Shown here piece by piece: positions 57,050 through 64,000 of a stretch of 64,000 nucleotides of DNA (positions within the stretch are counted from its first letter, which is position 1; each line of letters opens with the position of its first letter). The DNA comes from Brevibacillus reuszeri (GTDB lineage: Bacteria; Bacillota; Bacilli; Brevibacillales; Brevibacillaceae). The translations under genes were made by a program, and so were the position numbers. The stretch is taken from NCBI RefSeq assembly GCF_001187725.1, contig NZ_LGIQ01000002.1:380890-444889 (forward strand). The letters run 5' to 3'. Below the pieces are notes generated by a model. The model saw only the letters and a list, made by a program, of their open reading frames with translations, did not search any database and had not been told where the DNA came from.

Positions 57050-57053
57050 GAAA

Positions 57054-57509
57054 ATGAGGACAGTTCAGGTAGAACTCGTAGAAGTAGATGCAGAAAATTG
57101 GTATGCTTGCTGCTTACTAGAAGTATCGGAAGAACAGAAGTCATACATGGTGTCCAATGCGGTATCCATTGCACAGACAAAATTCGAGCCGACCTTACAG
57201 GCGTTGTCGATCATCGCAGACGGACAGCAGGTTGGCTTTTGCATGTACAATACAAGAAAAGAAGAGCTGGACGGGTACTGGATCTACCGAATCATGGTGG
57301 ATAAAAAATACCAGGGCAAAGGCATCGGCAAAGCAGCTACCCAATTGCTGCTTGCGAAAATGGCTGAGCTGCCTGATGCGAGGAAAATCGTCGTCGGTTA
57401 CCATCCCGAGAACCGGGGAGCGCATCAATTATATGCCAGCGTAGGATTTAGTGATGAAGGACATAAGTTCGGGCAGGAAATGGCAGTGATCAAATATATC
57501 GCGCAGTAA
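57054..57509 (+). CDS. GNAT acetyltransferase, BltD (spermine/spermidine)-like
   Basis: 151 residues: VELVEVDAENWYACCLLEVSEEQKSYMVSNAVSIAQTKFEPT, GQQVGFCMYNTRKEELDGYWIYRIMVDKKYQGKGIGKAAT with Q-G-K-G-I-G-K, and GYHPENRGAHQLYASVGFSDEG. The N-terminal VSxxQxxY and GFCMY segments resemble spermine/spermidine acetyltransferase BltD. A polyamine or an antibiotic may be the substrate. Behind a leader peptide and a hairpin that hides its ribosome-binding site, suggesting inducible translation. Terminator follows. Confidence 0.85.
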   Translation: MRTVQVELVEVDAENWYACCLLEVSEEQKSYMVSNAVSIAQTKFEPTLQALSIIADGQQVGFCMYNTRKEELDGYWIYRIMVDKKYQGKGIGKAATQLLLAKMAELPDARKIVVGYHPENRGAHQLYASVGFSDEGHKFGQEMAVIKYIAQ

Positions 57510-57515
57510 AAGGAG

Positions 57516-57540
57516 AGGGGCCGATGTCGGTCCCTTTTTT
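57516..57540 (+). terminator. Intrinsic terminator
   Basis: AGGGGCCGA and TCGGTCCCT, with ATGT loop, then TTTTTT. Confidence 0.85.
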
Positions 57541-57552
57541 CGTGCAATCCAA

Positions 57553-57582
57553 TTGACGGTGAAAATGATTATCAAATACAAT
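57553..57582 (+). promoter_or_regulatory. Promoter with Fur box for the two-component system
   Basis: TTGACG and TACAAT 18 bases apart; between them TGAAAATGATTATCA (57560-57574) matches the Fur 7-1-7 consensus TGATAATNATTATCA at 14 of 15 places. Confidence 0.82.
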
Positions 57583-57624
57583 CAGATGGACTCGGAAGAG
57601 GAGTAAACAAAAGGCGGGACAAGA

Positions 57625-58302
57625 ATGAAAAAAATTCTGCTGATTGAAGATGAGAAAAATATGGCTCGCTTTATTGAGCTGGAGCTGCGTCATGAGGCTT
57701 TTCACATCACGGTCGCCTATGATGGAAGAGTAGGATTGGAGCTTGCGCTAAAAGAAGAGTGGGATGTCATCTTATTAGACTTGATGCTCCCTGGTGTAGA
57801 TGGCTTGGAAGTATGCCAAAAAATAAGAACTGTGAAAAAGACACCGATCATTATGCTGACCGCCAGAGACAGTATCACCGATCGCGTATCCGGACTGGAT
57901 AGTGGTGCCGACGATTATATTCCTAAACCATTTGCGATTGAGGAGCTATTGGCGCGAATGAGAGTTGTATTTCGCAGACAGGAAGAACAGGAGGTCATCC
58001 AACGATCAGTGCTCGTGTATAAAGAGCTGCAGGTAAATTTGGATGCCAGACTGGTGAAAAAAGGCGATCAGGTGATCGATTTGACCAAGAGAGAGTATGA
58101 TCTGCTAATCACCTTCATGAAAAATATGAACCGTGTATTGGCGAGAGATATGTTGCTGGACAATGTGTGGGGCTTCGAGGCGGCTGTTGAGACCAATGTA
58201 GTCGATGTGTACGTGCGTTATTTGCGCAATAAAATCGATACGCCAAAAGAGCCTAGCTACATTCAAACGGTCCGCGGCATTGGCTATGTGATGCGAAAAT
58301 GA
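57625..58302 (+). CDS. OmpR-family response regulator (ArlR-like)
   Basis: 225 residues. Receiver with IEDEKN, VILLDLMLPGVDG (phospho-Asp), MLTARD and PKPFAIEELLAR; output winged helix with DLTKREYDLLITFMKNMNRVLARDMLLDNVWG and IQTVRGIGYVM. Overall pattern, including the short inter-domain linker, resembles ArlR. Overlaps its kinase by 4 bases. Preceded by a Fur-box promoter and followed by iron transporter genes. Confidence 0.93.
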   Translation: MKKILLIEDEKNMARFIELELRHEAFHITVAYDGRVGLELALKEEWDVILLDLMLPGVDGLEVCQKIRTVKKTPIIMLTARDSITDRVSGLDSGADDYIPKPFAIEELLARMRVVFRRQEEQEVIQRSVLVYKELQVNLDARLVKKGDQVIDLTKREYDLLITFMKNMNRVLARDMLLDNVWGFEAAVETNVVDVYVRYLRNKIDTPKEPSYIQTVRGIGYVMRK

Positions 58303-59738
58303 AAAGAAAAGTGATTTCACTAGCTCAGATTCCAATCAAGTGGCGGTTGACGATCTGGTCTGCCGTGCTTTTGTTTCTTGTGTTTGTCGCCTACAACACA
58401 TTTCAATACTTTTTTATCGAAAAGTGGATGATGAGGCAGGAAGAGCAGATGATTCAACAGACGATGCGGGATATCGTCAACTATTCGTTAGAAAAAGAGC
58501 TTTCGTTCAAAGAGACGGAGCTAGCCGACATTCGTGGTTTTCTGGAGAGAATCAATCAGAAAGACCAGCTCATACGCATTTTGGATGAAGATGGTTATCC
58601 ATTATTGGTCGTTTATGACGATTACCAAAATGAAAGGCTACAATCAGTACCTGTCACCCACTATGATCACGCAGTCACCGAGTACGCAAACGGGAATCTC
58701 GTGATGGTGAGCGGCCCGATTACAATCTTTCAATTTACAGGTACAGTTGAAATCATCAAAAATATGCAGTCATACGAACAGCTCAGTGACGCATTGTTTC
58801 AGGTCATGGCAATTGGCTGTTTGGCCGCAGTAGTCATCAGTGGATTGGGTGGCCGATTGCTGGCTCGACAGCTGCTCAAGCCGCTCCAAGCGATGAATGA
58901 GACGATCCGAAATATTAAGCAAAAAGGGCTTCAGGAGCGCGTCCAGTTTTTTGACAACCAGGATGAAATCTCCAGTTTGATGAAAATGTTTAATAAAATG
59001 ATGGATCAAGTAGAGCGGTCCTTTAAACAGCAAAGTCAGTTCGTCGAGGATGCCTCACATGAGCTGCGAACACCGCTCGCGATCATCGAAGGACATTTAT
59101 CATTGCTACGAAGGTGGGGAAAAAACGATCCGGCAGTTTTGGAGGAGTCCCTGCAGGCGTCTATTCAGGAGCTAACCCGTCTCAAGGGGCTGGTTCAGGA
59201 AATGCTGGTCTTGGCCCGCGCCGAGCAGGAAAGACAGGAGCATGATGCCAGTTTGTCCGACCCGGATCGAGTAATAGGCCAGATGGTAAGCAATATTGCC
59301 TTGCTGCATCCAGCCTTTCAGCTCGCACTGGACGTAGATGCACTGGAGGGGAGGAGTCTGATAGTCTCCGAGGAGCATTTGGAGCAGATTTTGCTCATAC
59401 TGCTAGATAATGCCGTGAAGTATTCGGGTGAGAGCAAACGGGTGGAGATCAGCGCAGTTGTTTCGGAAGAGTCAGCCCGGATTTCAGTCAGTGACCGTGG
59501 TGTAGGCATCCCTGAACAGGATTTGCCTTATGTGATGGACCGACTTTATCGTGTCGACAAGTCGAGAAGCCGTGAACAGAGTGGGCATGGACTAGGCCTT
59601 TCCATTGCCAAGCGCCTTGTAGAAAAATACGGTGGAACCATTATGATTCATAGCAGCAAAGGCAAAGGGACGACGGTTTCGTTTGTACTGCCGCTCGAAC
59701 AAGAATCAAAAATGCTCAAGGAGGAAAAGTTTTTTTGA
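58299..59738 (+). CDS. Sensor histidine kinase (ArlS-like)
   Basis: 479 residues: helix 1 (LTIWSAVLLFLVFVAYNTFQYFF), ~110-residue extracellular sensor, helix 2 (ALFQVMAIGCLAAVVISGLGG), HAMP (KPLQAMNETIRNIKQKGLQER), H-box QFVEDASHELRTPLAIIEGHLSLL, N-box LLDNAVKYS, G1 DRGVGIP and G2 GHGLGLSIAKRLVEK. Closest in style to ArlS and related Bacillales kinases. Lies between a Fur-box promoter and Fe(III) transport genes, so iron supply or its stress effects may be sensed. Confidence 0.93.
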   Translation: MKRKVISLAQIPIKWRLTIWSAVLLFLVFVAYNTFQYFFIEKWMMRQEEQMIQQTMRDIVNYSLEKELSFKETELADIRGFLERINQKDQLIRILDEDGYPLLVVYDDYQNERLQSVPVTHYDHAVTEYANGNLVMVSGPITIFQFTGTVEIIKNMQSYEQLSDALFQVMAIGCLAAVVISGLGGRLLARQLLKPLQAMNETIRNIKQKGLQERVQFFDNQDEISSLMKMFNKMMDQVERSFKQQSQFVEDASHELRTPLAIIEGHLSLLRRWGKNDPAVLEESLQASIQELTRLKGLVQEMLVLARAEQERQEHDASLSDPDRVIGQMVSNIALLHPAFQLALDVDALEGRSLIVSEEHLEQILLILLDNAVKYSGESKRVEISAVVSEESARISVSDRGVGIPEQDLPYVMDRLYRVDKSRSREQSGHGLGLSIAKRLVEKYGGTIMIHSSKGKGTTVSFVLPLEQESKMLKEEKFF

Positions 59739-59791
59739 TTTTCACAGCGTTTTCTCATTTTCGTCAGATACAATAGTCAACGTCGAACTAA

Positions 59792-59812
59792 TTGACAATG
59801 ATTTTCATTATT
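59792..59812 (+). promoter_or_regulatory. Fur box overlapping the iron-transporter promoter
   Basis: TGACAATGATTTTCA (59793-59807) matches the Fur consensus at 13 of 15 positions and continues as an overlapping second box. TTGACA at 59792 is a likely -35; the -10 (near 59812-59820) is unclear. Confidence 0.75.
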
Positions 59813-59843
59813 AAAAATGTACGAGAATGGAGAGATAGGCGAA

Positions 59844-60968
59844 ATGAGAAAAAAATACATGCTTGGGCTCATGCTATTCACCATGATGACCTTGCCATTC
59901 ATGGCTGGTTGCGGGGCAAATCAAGCAGGCACTAACAATACAAGCACGGCGCAGCCACAAGCAGAAACCAATTCAGCAGGAGCAAAGGCAACAGAGCCGG
60001 CTAAAAAAGACGGCGAGCAAGTCGTCAATGTATTTACCGCAAGACATTACGATGTAGATAGCAAGCTGTTTGGTGAATTTACGAAACAAACAGGTATCAA
60101 GGTAAATGAAGTGAAAGGAACAGCGGAGGAGCTGGTAGAACGCCTCAAGCGGGAAGGTGAGAGCTCCGAGGCAGATTTGTTTATTACTGTAGACGGTGGT
60201 GTATTGAACTACGCAAAGCAAAATGGCGTACTTCAACCGATTCAATCTGCTGAAGTAGACAAACACGTACCGCAAGAGCTGCGGGATAAAGATAACGAAT
60301 GGATCGGGATGGCGACGCGTGCACGTGTTATCGTGTATGCCAAGGATCGCGTGAAGCCAGAACAATTGTCTACATACGAAGATTTGGCTAATGATAAATG
60401 GAAAGGAAAAGTGCTGGTGCGTTCCTCCTCCAATTTGTATAACCAGTCACTGGTTGCTTCTTTTATTGAGCTGAACGGAGAACAGGAAGCAGAAGCGTGG
60501 GCAAAAGGTCTGGTGAACAACTTTGCGCGCAAGCCGGAGGGCGGAGATCGTGATCAGGCAAAAGCAATTGCTGCCAAGGCAGGCGACGTTGCCATCATGA
60601 ACACGTACTATGTTGGACAAATGCTGCATTCCAAAGACGCAGAAGAAGTGAAGGTCGCTGAGAACATCGGGGTCTTTTTCCCGAACCAAAATACAACGGG
60701 CACTCATCTCAATATTAGTGGCATCGGTCTCGCAAAGCATGCCAAGCATAAAGAAAATGCAATCAAGCTGATCGAATTTATCACGGGCAAAGAAGGACAA
60801 ACCTTGCTGACACAAGGCAGCTTTGAATTCCCTGTGAATAAAGAGGCAGACAAGCCAGCATTGCTAACAGAGTGGGGAGAGTTCAAGACACAGCAGCTCG
60901 ATTTTGCAAAGCTGGGCGAGCATAACAAAAAGGCGGTTGAGCTGCTGAATAAAGTAGGCTGGAAATAA
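59844..60968 (+). CDS. Iron(III) ABC transporter substrate-binding lipoprotein
   Basis: 374 residues. Lipobox F-M-A-G-C (Cys 23) followed by a low-complexity tether. FbpA/FutA fold with VVNVFTARHYDVDSKLFGEFTKQTG, MATRARVIVYAKDRV and MNTYYVGQML; the adjacent Tyr-Tyr pair is the ferric-ion ligand of this family. Binds free Fe(III). ATG 59844 is preferred over the upstream in-frame ATG 59817, because it starts a proper signal peptide. Fur box upstream; permease follows 2 bases later. Confidence 0.93.
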   Translation: MRKKYMLGLMLFTMMTLPFMAGCGANQAGTNNTSTAQPQAETNSAGAKATEPAKKDGEQVVNVFTARHYDVDSKLFGEFTKQTGIKVNEVKGTAEELVERLKREGESSEADLFITVDGGVLNYAKQNGVLQPIQSAEVDKHVPQELRDKDNEWIGMATRARVIVYAKDRVKPEQLSTYEDLANDKWKGKVLVRSSSNLYNQSLVASFIELNGEQEAEAWAKGLVNNFARKPEGGDRDQAKAIAAKAGDVAIMNTYYVGQMLHSKDAEEVKVAENIGVFFPNQNTTGTHLNISGIGLAKHAKHKENAIKLIEFITGKEGQTLLTQGSFEFPVNKEADKPALLTEWGEFKTQQLDFAKLGEHNKKAVELLNKVGWK

Positions 60969-60970
60969 GC

Positions 60971-62626
60971 ATGATCGGATCAGCGCTTTTGCGAAATCTG
61001 AGACGGAACATGAATGGGTGGGTAACACTGAGCGTAATCGGGGCCTTTTTGGCCCTTCTTCCGTCTCTTTATATTTTGTTCGGACTTTTTCAAAAAGAAA
61101 ATGAAAACTGGCAGCATATCCAAGAATACATGCTGGTGGATTACGCTCTGGAATCGCTGTGGCTTGTACTTGGAACAGGTGCCTGTACAATCATCGTCGG
61201 CGTGACTTTGGCTTGGTTAGTAGCAGCATATGAGTTTCCGCTGCGCCGCTTTTTTGACTGGGCTTTTGTCTTACCGCTGGCGATTCCGCCTTATATTGCT
61301 GCCTATACGTATGGCTCCATGCTCAGCTATACAGGAAGTATTCAGACCTTCCTGCGCAACACATTGGGCTGGACCCCTGATCAGCGCTACTTTGACATCA
61401 TGTCGATGAAGGGTGCTATTTTCATTTTTACCCTGTTTCTGTTTCCATACGTGTATCTCATCACCAAAGCCTTTTTAGAGAAACAGAGTGCTGCTTTTAT
61501 TGAAAATGCGAGATTGCTCGGGAAGAATTCGTTCCATACCTTTTTCGTGATTGTTTTGCCACTCTCACAAGGTGCGATTGTCGGAGGGGCGAGTCTCGTC
61601 GCTTTTGAAGTGCTCAACGATTTTGGGGTTACGAAGCATTTTGGGATTTCGTCATTTACGACGGCAATTTTCAAGACGTGGTTCGGGATGTATGACGTGG
61701 ATTCAGCGATTCGTCTGGCGGCCTGGCTGATGAGCTTTATCATCGGATTGTTCGTCATAGAAAGACTGCTTCGCAAACGTAAAAAATTCAGCTCGCCAAC
61801 AAATAAGCAAAACCCGCTTAAACGGCGCAAGCTAAAGGGAGTCTGGAAATGGGCGGCAATGGCTTTTGGACTGCTGGTTGTTTCCTTGTCTTTTTTCATT
61901 CCCGTTACGCAATTGCTCGTCTGGGCGACATGGACGTATGAAGACGTATGGAATTCTGGCTTTACAGAACTCCTTTTCAATACACTCTCTGTCTCCCTTG
62001 TCTCCATTTTTATTCTGATGCTGCTGGCGGTTATTGTAGCCAACGTCATTCGCTCGGCTCGGGGTTCTACCTTTTCTCTCATGCTCACCAGATTTATTTC
62101 CATGGGCTATTCGATTCCTGGAGCCGTCTTGTCCATTGGCGTGCTCGCTGTCGTCATTTCTGTCGATCAAAAGCTAAGTGGGGTATATGAATGGCTTGGC
62201 TTTGGCGGAGGCAAGCTGGTGCTCAGCATGTCGCTCTTCATGCTGATTTTTGCATACATCATCCGCTTTCTGGCCGTCGGCTATAACGCTGTGGAAGCGG
62301 GCTTTGAAAAGATTGGTAATCGCTATACCGAAGCCTCTCGATTACTCGGGCTGGGTATGACACGTACTTTTTTTAAAGTCGATTTTCCTTTGATAAAAGG
62401 GGCGGTATTCACCGGCTTTGTTCTAGTATTCATGGAGATTATCAAGGAACTGCCGCTTACACTTCTGCTGCGACCATACAACTTCGAGACATTGGCGACC
62501 AAAGCGTACCAGTATGCCAGCGATGAACAAATTCATCAGGCCTCGATTCCCTCTCTCTGTATTATTGCGGTTGGGATCGTCTCTGTTTTTTTCTATCATT
62601 GGTTAGGAGAGAAACAAACAAAATGA
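60971..62626 (+). CDS. Iron(III) ABC transporter permease (fused double domain)
   Basis: 551 residues, about twelve helices: two BPD_transp_1 domains in one chain, as in FbpB/SfuB/ThiP. EAA loops are AFIENARLLGKNSFHTFFVIVLP and NRYTEASRLLGLGMTRTFFKVDFP. Takes Fe(III) from the lipoprotein and moves it across the membrane. Overlaps the ATPase start by 4 bases (ATGA). Confidence 0.92.
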   Translation: MIGSALLRNLRRNMNGWVTLSVIGAFLALLPSLYILFGLFQKENENWQHIQEYMLVDYALESLWLVLGTGACTIIVGVTLAWLVAAYEFPLRRFFDWAFVLPLAIPPYIAAYTYGSMLSYTGSIQTFLRNTLGWTPDQRYFDIMSMKGAIFIFTLFLFPYVYLITKAFLEKQSAAFIENARLLGKNSFHTFFVIVLPLSQGAIVGGASLVAFEVLNDFGVTKHFGISSFTTAIFKTWFGMYDVDSAIRLAAWLMSFIIGLFVIERLLRKRKKFSSPTNKQNPLKRRKLKGVWKWAAMAFGLLVVSLSFFIPVTQLLVWATWTYEDVWNSGFTELLFNTLSVSLVSIFILMLLAVIVANVIRSARGSTFSLMLTRFISMGYSIPGAVLSIGVLAVVISVDQKLSGVYEWLGFGGGKLVLSMSLFMLIFAYIIRFLAVGYNAVEAGFEKIGNRYTEASRLLGLGMTRTFFKVDFPLIKGAVFTGFVLVFMEIIKELPLTLLLRPYNFETLATKAYQYASDEQIHQASIPSLCIIAVGIVSVFFYHWLGEKQTK

Positions 62627-63264
62627 CTTACTTTCAAATGGATGAAATCTCGTTTGGATATGGGACAGGGAATCGTAATGTCATACATGAGTTTTCACTG
62701 CGAATCCAGCAGGGCGAGATCATAGGGATATTAGGACAGAGTGGCTGTGGAAAAAGTACCTTGCTCCGACTGATTGCAGGTCTGGAGGAGCCAAAGGCTG
62801 GACGCATCCTGATTGGTGGGCGCACGCTGGTGGATGAGCGGCATTTTGTGGAGCCAGAGCAGCGTGGTGTCGGCATGATTTTTCAAGACTATGCGTTATT
62901 TCCACATTTAACCGTAGCGCAAAATATTTTGTTCGGACTACATGGAATATCTAAAAAAGAGCGTGGGCTGCGCCTTGAGGAGATGCTGGAGCTCGTGCAA
63001 ATGAGTGAGTATAGCAAGCGTTATCCGCATGAATTAAGTGGTGGACAACAGCAGCGTGTTGCATTTGCTCGTGCTCTGGCACCGCGTCCAGCGATTCTTT
63101 TGATGGATGAGCCCTTCAGCAATCTGGATGCAGAGCTAAAGAAAAAAATCCGCGAAGACTTAAAGCAGCTGCTCAGGGCAGCCACGATTACCTCTATATT
63201 GGTCACGCATGATAAAGAAGACGCTGAGACAATCTGTGATCGCATCATTCGGATGACACGGTGA
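62623..63264 (+). CDS. Iron(III) ABC transporter ATPase
   Basis: 213 residues: Walker A GQSGCGKST, Q-loop MIFQDYALFPHLT, signature LSGGQQQRVAFARALA, Walker B ILLMDEPFSNLD and H-loop LVTHD. FbpC proteins are usually ~350 residues; this one ends straight after the H-loop region without the C-terminal TOBE/regulatory domain, which in other FbpC proteins carries a regulatory iron site. ATG 62623 after AGGAGAG. Confidence 0.92.
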   Translation: MTYFQMDEISFGYGTGNRNVIHEFSLRIQQGEIIGILGQSGCGKSTLLRLIAGLEEPKAGRILIGGRTLVDERHFVEPEQRGVGMIFQDYALFPHLTVAQNILFGLHGISKKERGLRLEEMLELVQMSEYSKRYPHELSGGQQQRVAFARALAPRPAILLMDEPFSNLDAELKKKIREDLKQLLRAATITSILVTHDKEDAETICDRIIRMTR

Positions 63265-63278
63265 TCCCGGTAAAGCAT

Positions 63279-63320
63279 AACTCCCTTTCCAAAGTGCAAG
63301 GCTGGTGGGGGAGTTGTTGT
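63279..63320 (+). terminator. Probable terminator
   Basis: AACTCCC pairs with GGGAGTT across a long loop, then GTTGT; weak T-run. A TGTATAAT extended -10 box (63318-63325) follows for the next gene. Confidence 0.45.
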
Positions 63321-63397
63321 ATAATGTACTGGTAGAGATTACAGTTTCCGGGCATCTTGTGGGTATAGGTGGCCATTGTATAGGAGGAGAAGAACGT

Positions 63398-64000
63398 ATG
63401 AAAGTAGAAATCTGGTCTGATTTTGCCTGCCCGTTTTGTTATATTGGGAAAAGACGTTTTGAAGCAGCGCTGAGCCAATTTCCGCATAAAGAAAAGGTAG
63501 AGACGATTTTCCGCAGCTTCGAGCTGGACCCACACGCTAAACGGGATACGGATGAGACGATCTACGATGTTTTGGCAGCCAAGTACGGCATGCCTGTCGA
63601 GAAGGCTAAAGACATGACCGCCCAGGTAGCCCAGCAGGCAAAAGAAGTCAGGCTGGAATATCATTTTGACACCATGATCCATACCAATACAGCGGATGCC
63701 CATCGACTCGCCCATTATGCCAACGCGCATGGTAAAATGAAAGAAATGATCGAGCGCTTGTTGAAGGCTTATTTTACCGAATCATTGCATTTGGGCGATC
63801 ATCAGGTACTGGCGAGGCTTGCAGCTGAGATCGGCCTGGATCAGGAAAAGACACTCGCCATGCTGGCGGGAGACGACTACAGCGAGAACGTGCAGGCAGA
63901 CAAGCAAAAAGCTGCTGCTTTGGGTATCAACGCCGTTCCATTCTTTGTTTTTAATGAAAAATATGCCGTATCTGGCGCACAGCCCGGCGAAGTCTTTTTC
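63398..64000 (+). CDS. DsbA-family oxidoreductase (FrnE/YwbO-like), 3' truncated
   Basis: The frame is open to the window edge (201 codons). It begins MKVEIWSDFACPFCYIGKRRFEAALSQFP with the C-P-F-C thioredoxin-type active site, followed by the helical insert (HTNTADAHRLAHYANAHGK) and the cis-Pro loop GINAVPFFVFNEKYAVSGAQP, all typical of FrnE-like DsbA proteins. These are cytoplasmic disulfide/dithiol enzymes or isomerases. GGAGGAG before the ATG. Complete gene would be about 235 residues. Confidence 0.92.
   Translation, partial: MKVEIWSDFACPFCYIGKRRFEAALSQFPHKEKVETIFRSFELDPHAKRDTDETIYDVLAAKYGMPVEKAKDMTAQVAQQAKEVRLEYHFDTMIHTNTADAHRLAHYANAHGKMKEMIERLLKAYFTESLHLGDHQVLARLAAEIGLDQEKTLAMLAGDDYSENVQADKQKAAALGINAVPFFVFNEKYAVSGAQPGEVFF

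Noticed and set aside
1..64000. tRNA, rRNA, insertion sequences, prophage, attachment sites or replication origin
   Set aside because: None seen on either strand: no tRNA-like T-loop/CCA contexts, no transposase or integrase motifs, no DnaA-box cluster.

Overview
The window looks like chromosome of an endospore-forming Bacillales bacterium, most likely Brevibacillus or a close relative. The grounds are strong AGGAGG-type ribosome-binding sites, TTG and GTG starts, a small acid-soluble spore protein (SspK type), the Bacillus-like yugN/pgi neighbourhood, a YtpB-type terpene synthase, CvfB, UppP, YitT and YknXYZ-like genes, and menaquinone synthesis by the futalosine route (mqnB, mqnD). Base composition looks uniform. 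I see no rRNA, tRNA, CRISPR array, insertion sequence or prophage. The species assignment is inference from gene content, not from a database match.

Layout. 0-5 kb: end of a glycosyltransferase, small spore and membrane genes, and a YknXYZ-like efflux operon. 5-12 kb: glucose-6-phosphate isomerase carrying an extra C-terminal helix-turn-helix domain, a TPP riboswitch with attenuator before thiO, a repeat-rich Sm-like protein, yugN, Nudix, NAD kinase and YbaK. 12-16 kb: an ammonium transporter operon with a GlnD-like nucleotidyltransferase and a DnaQ-like exonuclease. 16-26 kb: MFS pumps, TOPRIM protein, uppP, cvfB, an orphan GHKL kinase beside a YtpB-type terpene synthase, and a PilZ protein. 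25-29 kb: a sigma-54 activator, an OmpR-TPR regulator and an MFS pump in one run, facing a proline dehydrogenase that has a clear sigma-54 promoter and upstream activator palindrome. 30-35 kb: methyltransferase, brnQ, a two-component system and a low-complexity lipoprotein. 35-42 kb: S66 peptidase, EamA exporter behind a structured leader, GNAT/DinB pair, thioesterase, coiled-coil protein, HAD phosphatase and an ABC-2 transporter. 42-45 kb: a two-component system divergent from that transporter. 45-53 kb: YitT, EutH with a long structured leader, cold-shock protein, nitroreductase, methyltransferase, mqnBD. 53-64 kb: secreted protein with copper-amine-oxidase-N repeat, an Lsa-type ABC-F protein behind an attenuator, Cu/Zn SOD, a GNAT with leader-peptide architecture, a Fur-boxed two-component system and iron(III) ABC transporter, and the start of a DsbA-family gene.

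How it works together. The window is rich in cis-acting RNA control: the TPP riboswitch (thiO), ribosome-mediated-type attenuation (Lsa ABC-F), probable translational attenuation (GNAT at 57 kb, EamA at 37.5 kb), a conditional-terminator leader (eutH) and a long cold-shock 5' UTR. Several of these precede resistance, export or acetyltransferase genes. The iron locus appears to place both its sensor pair and its transporter under Fur. The proline locus is a divergent sigma-54 module.
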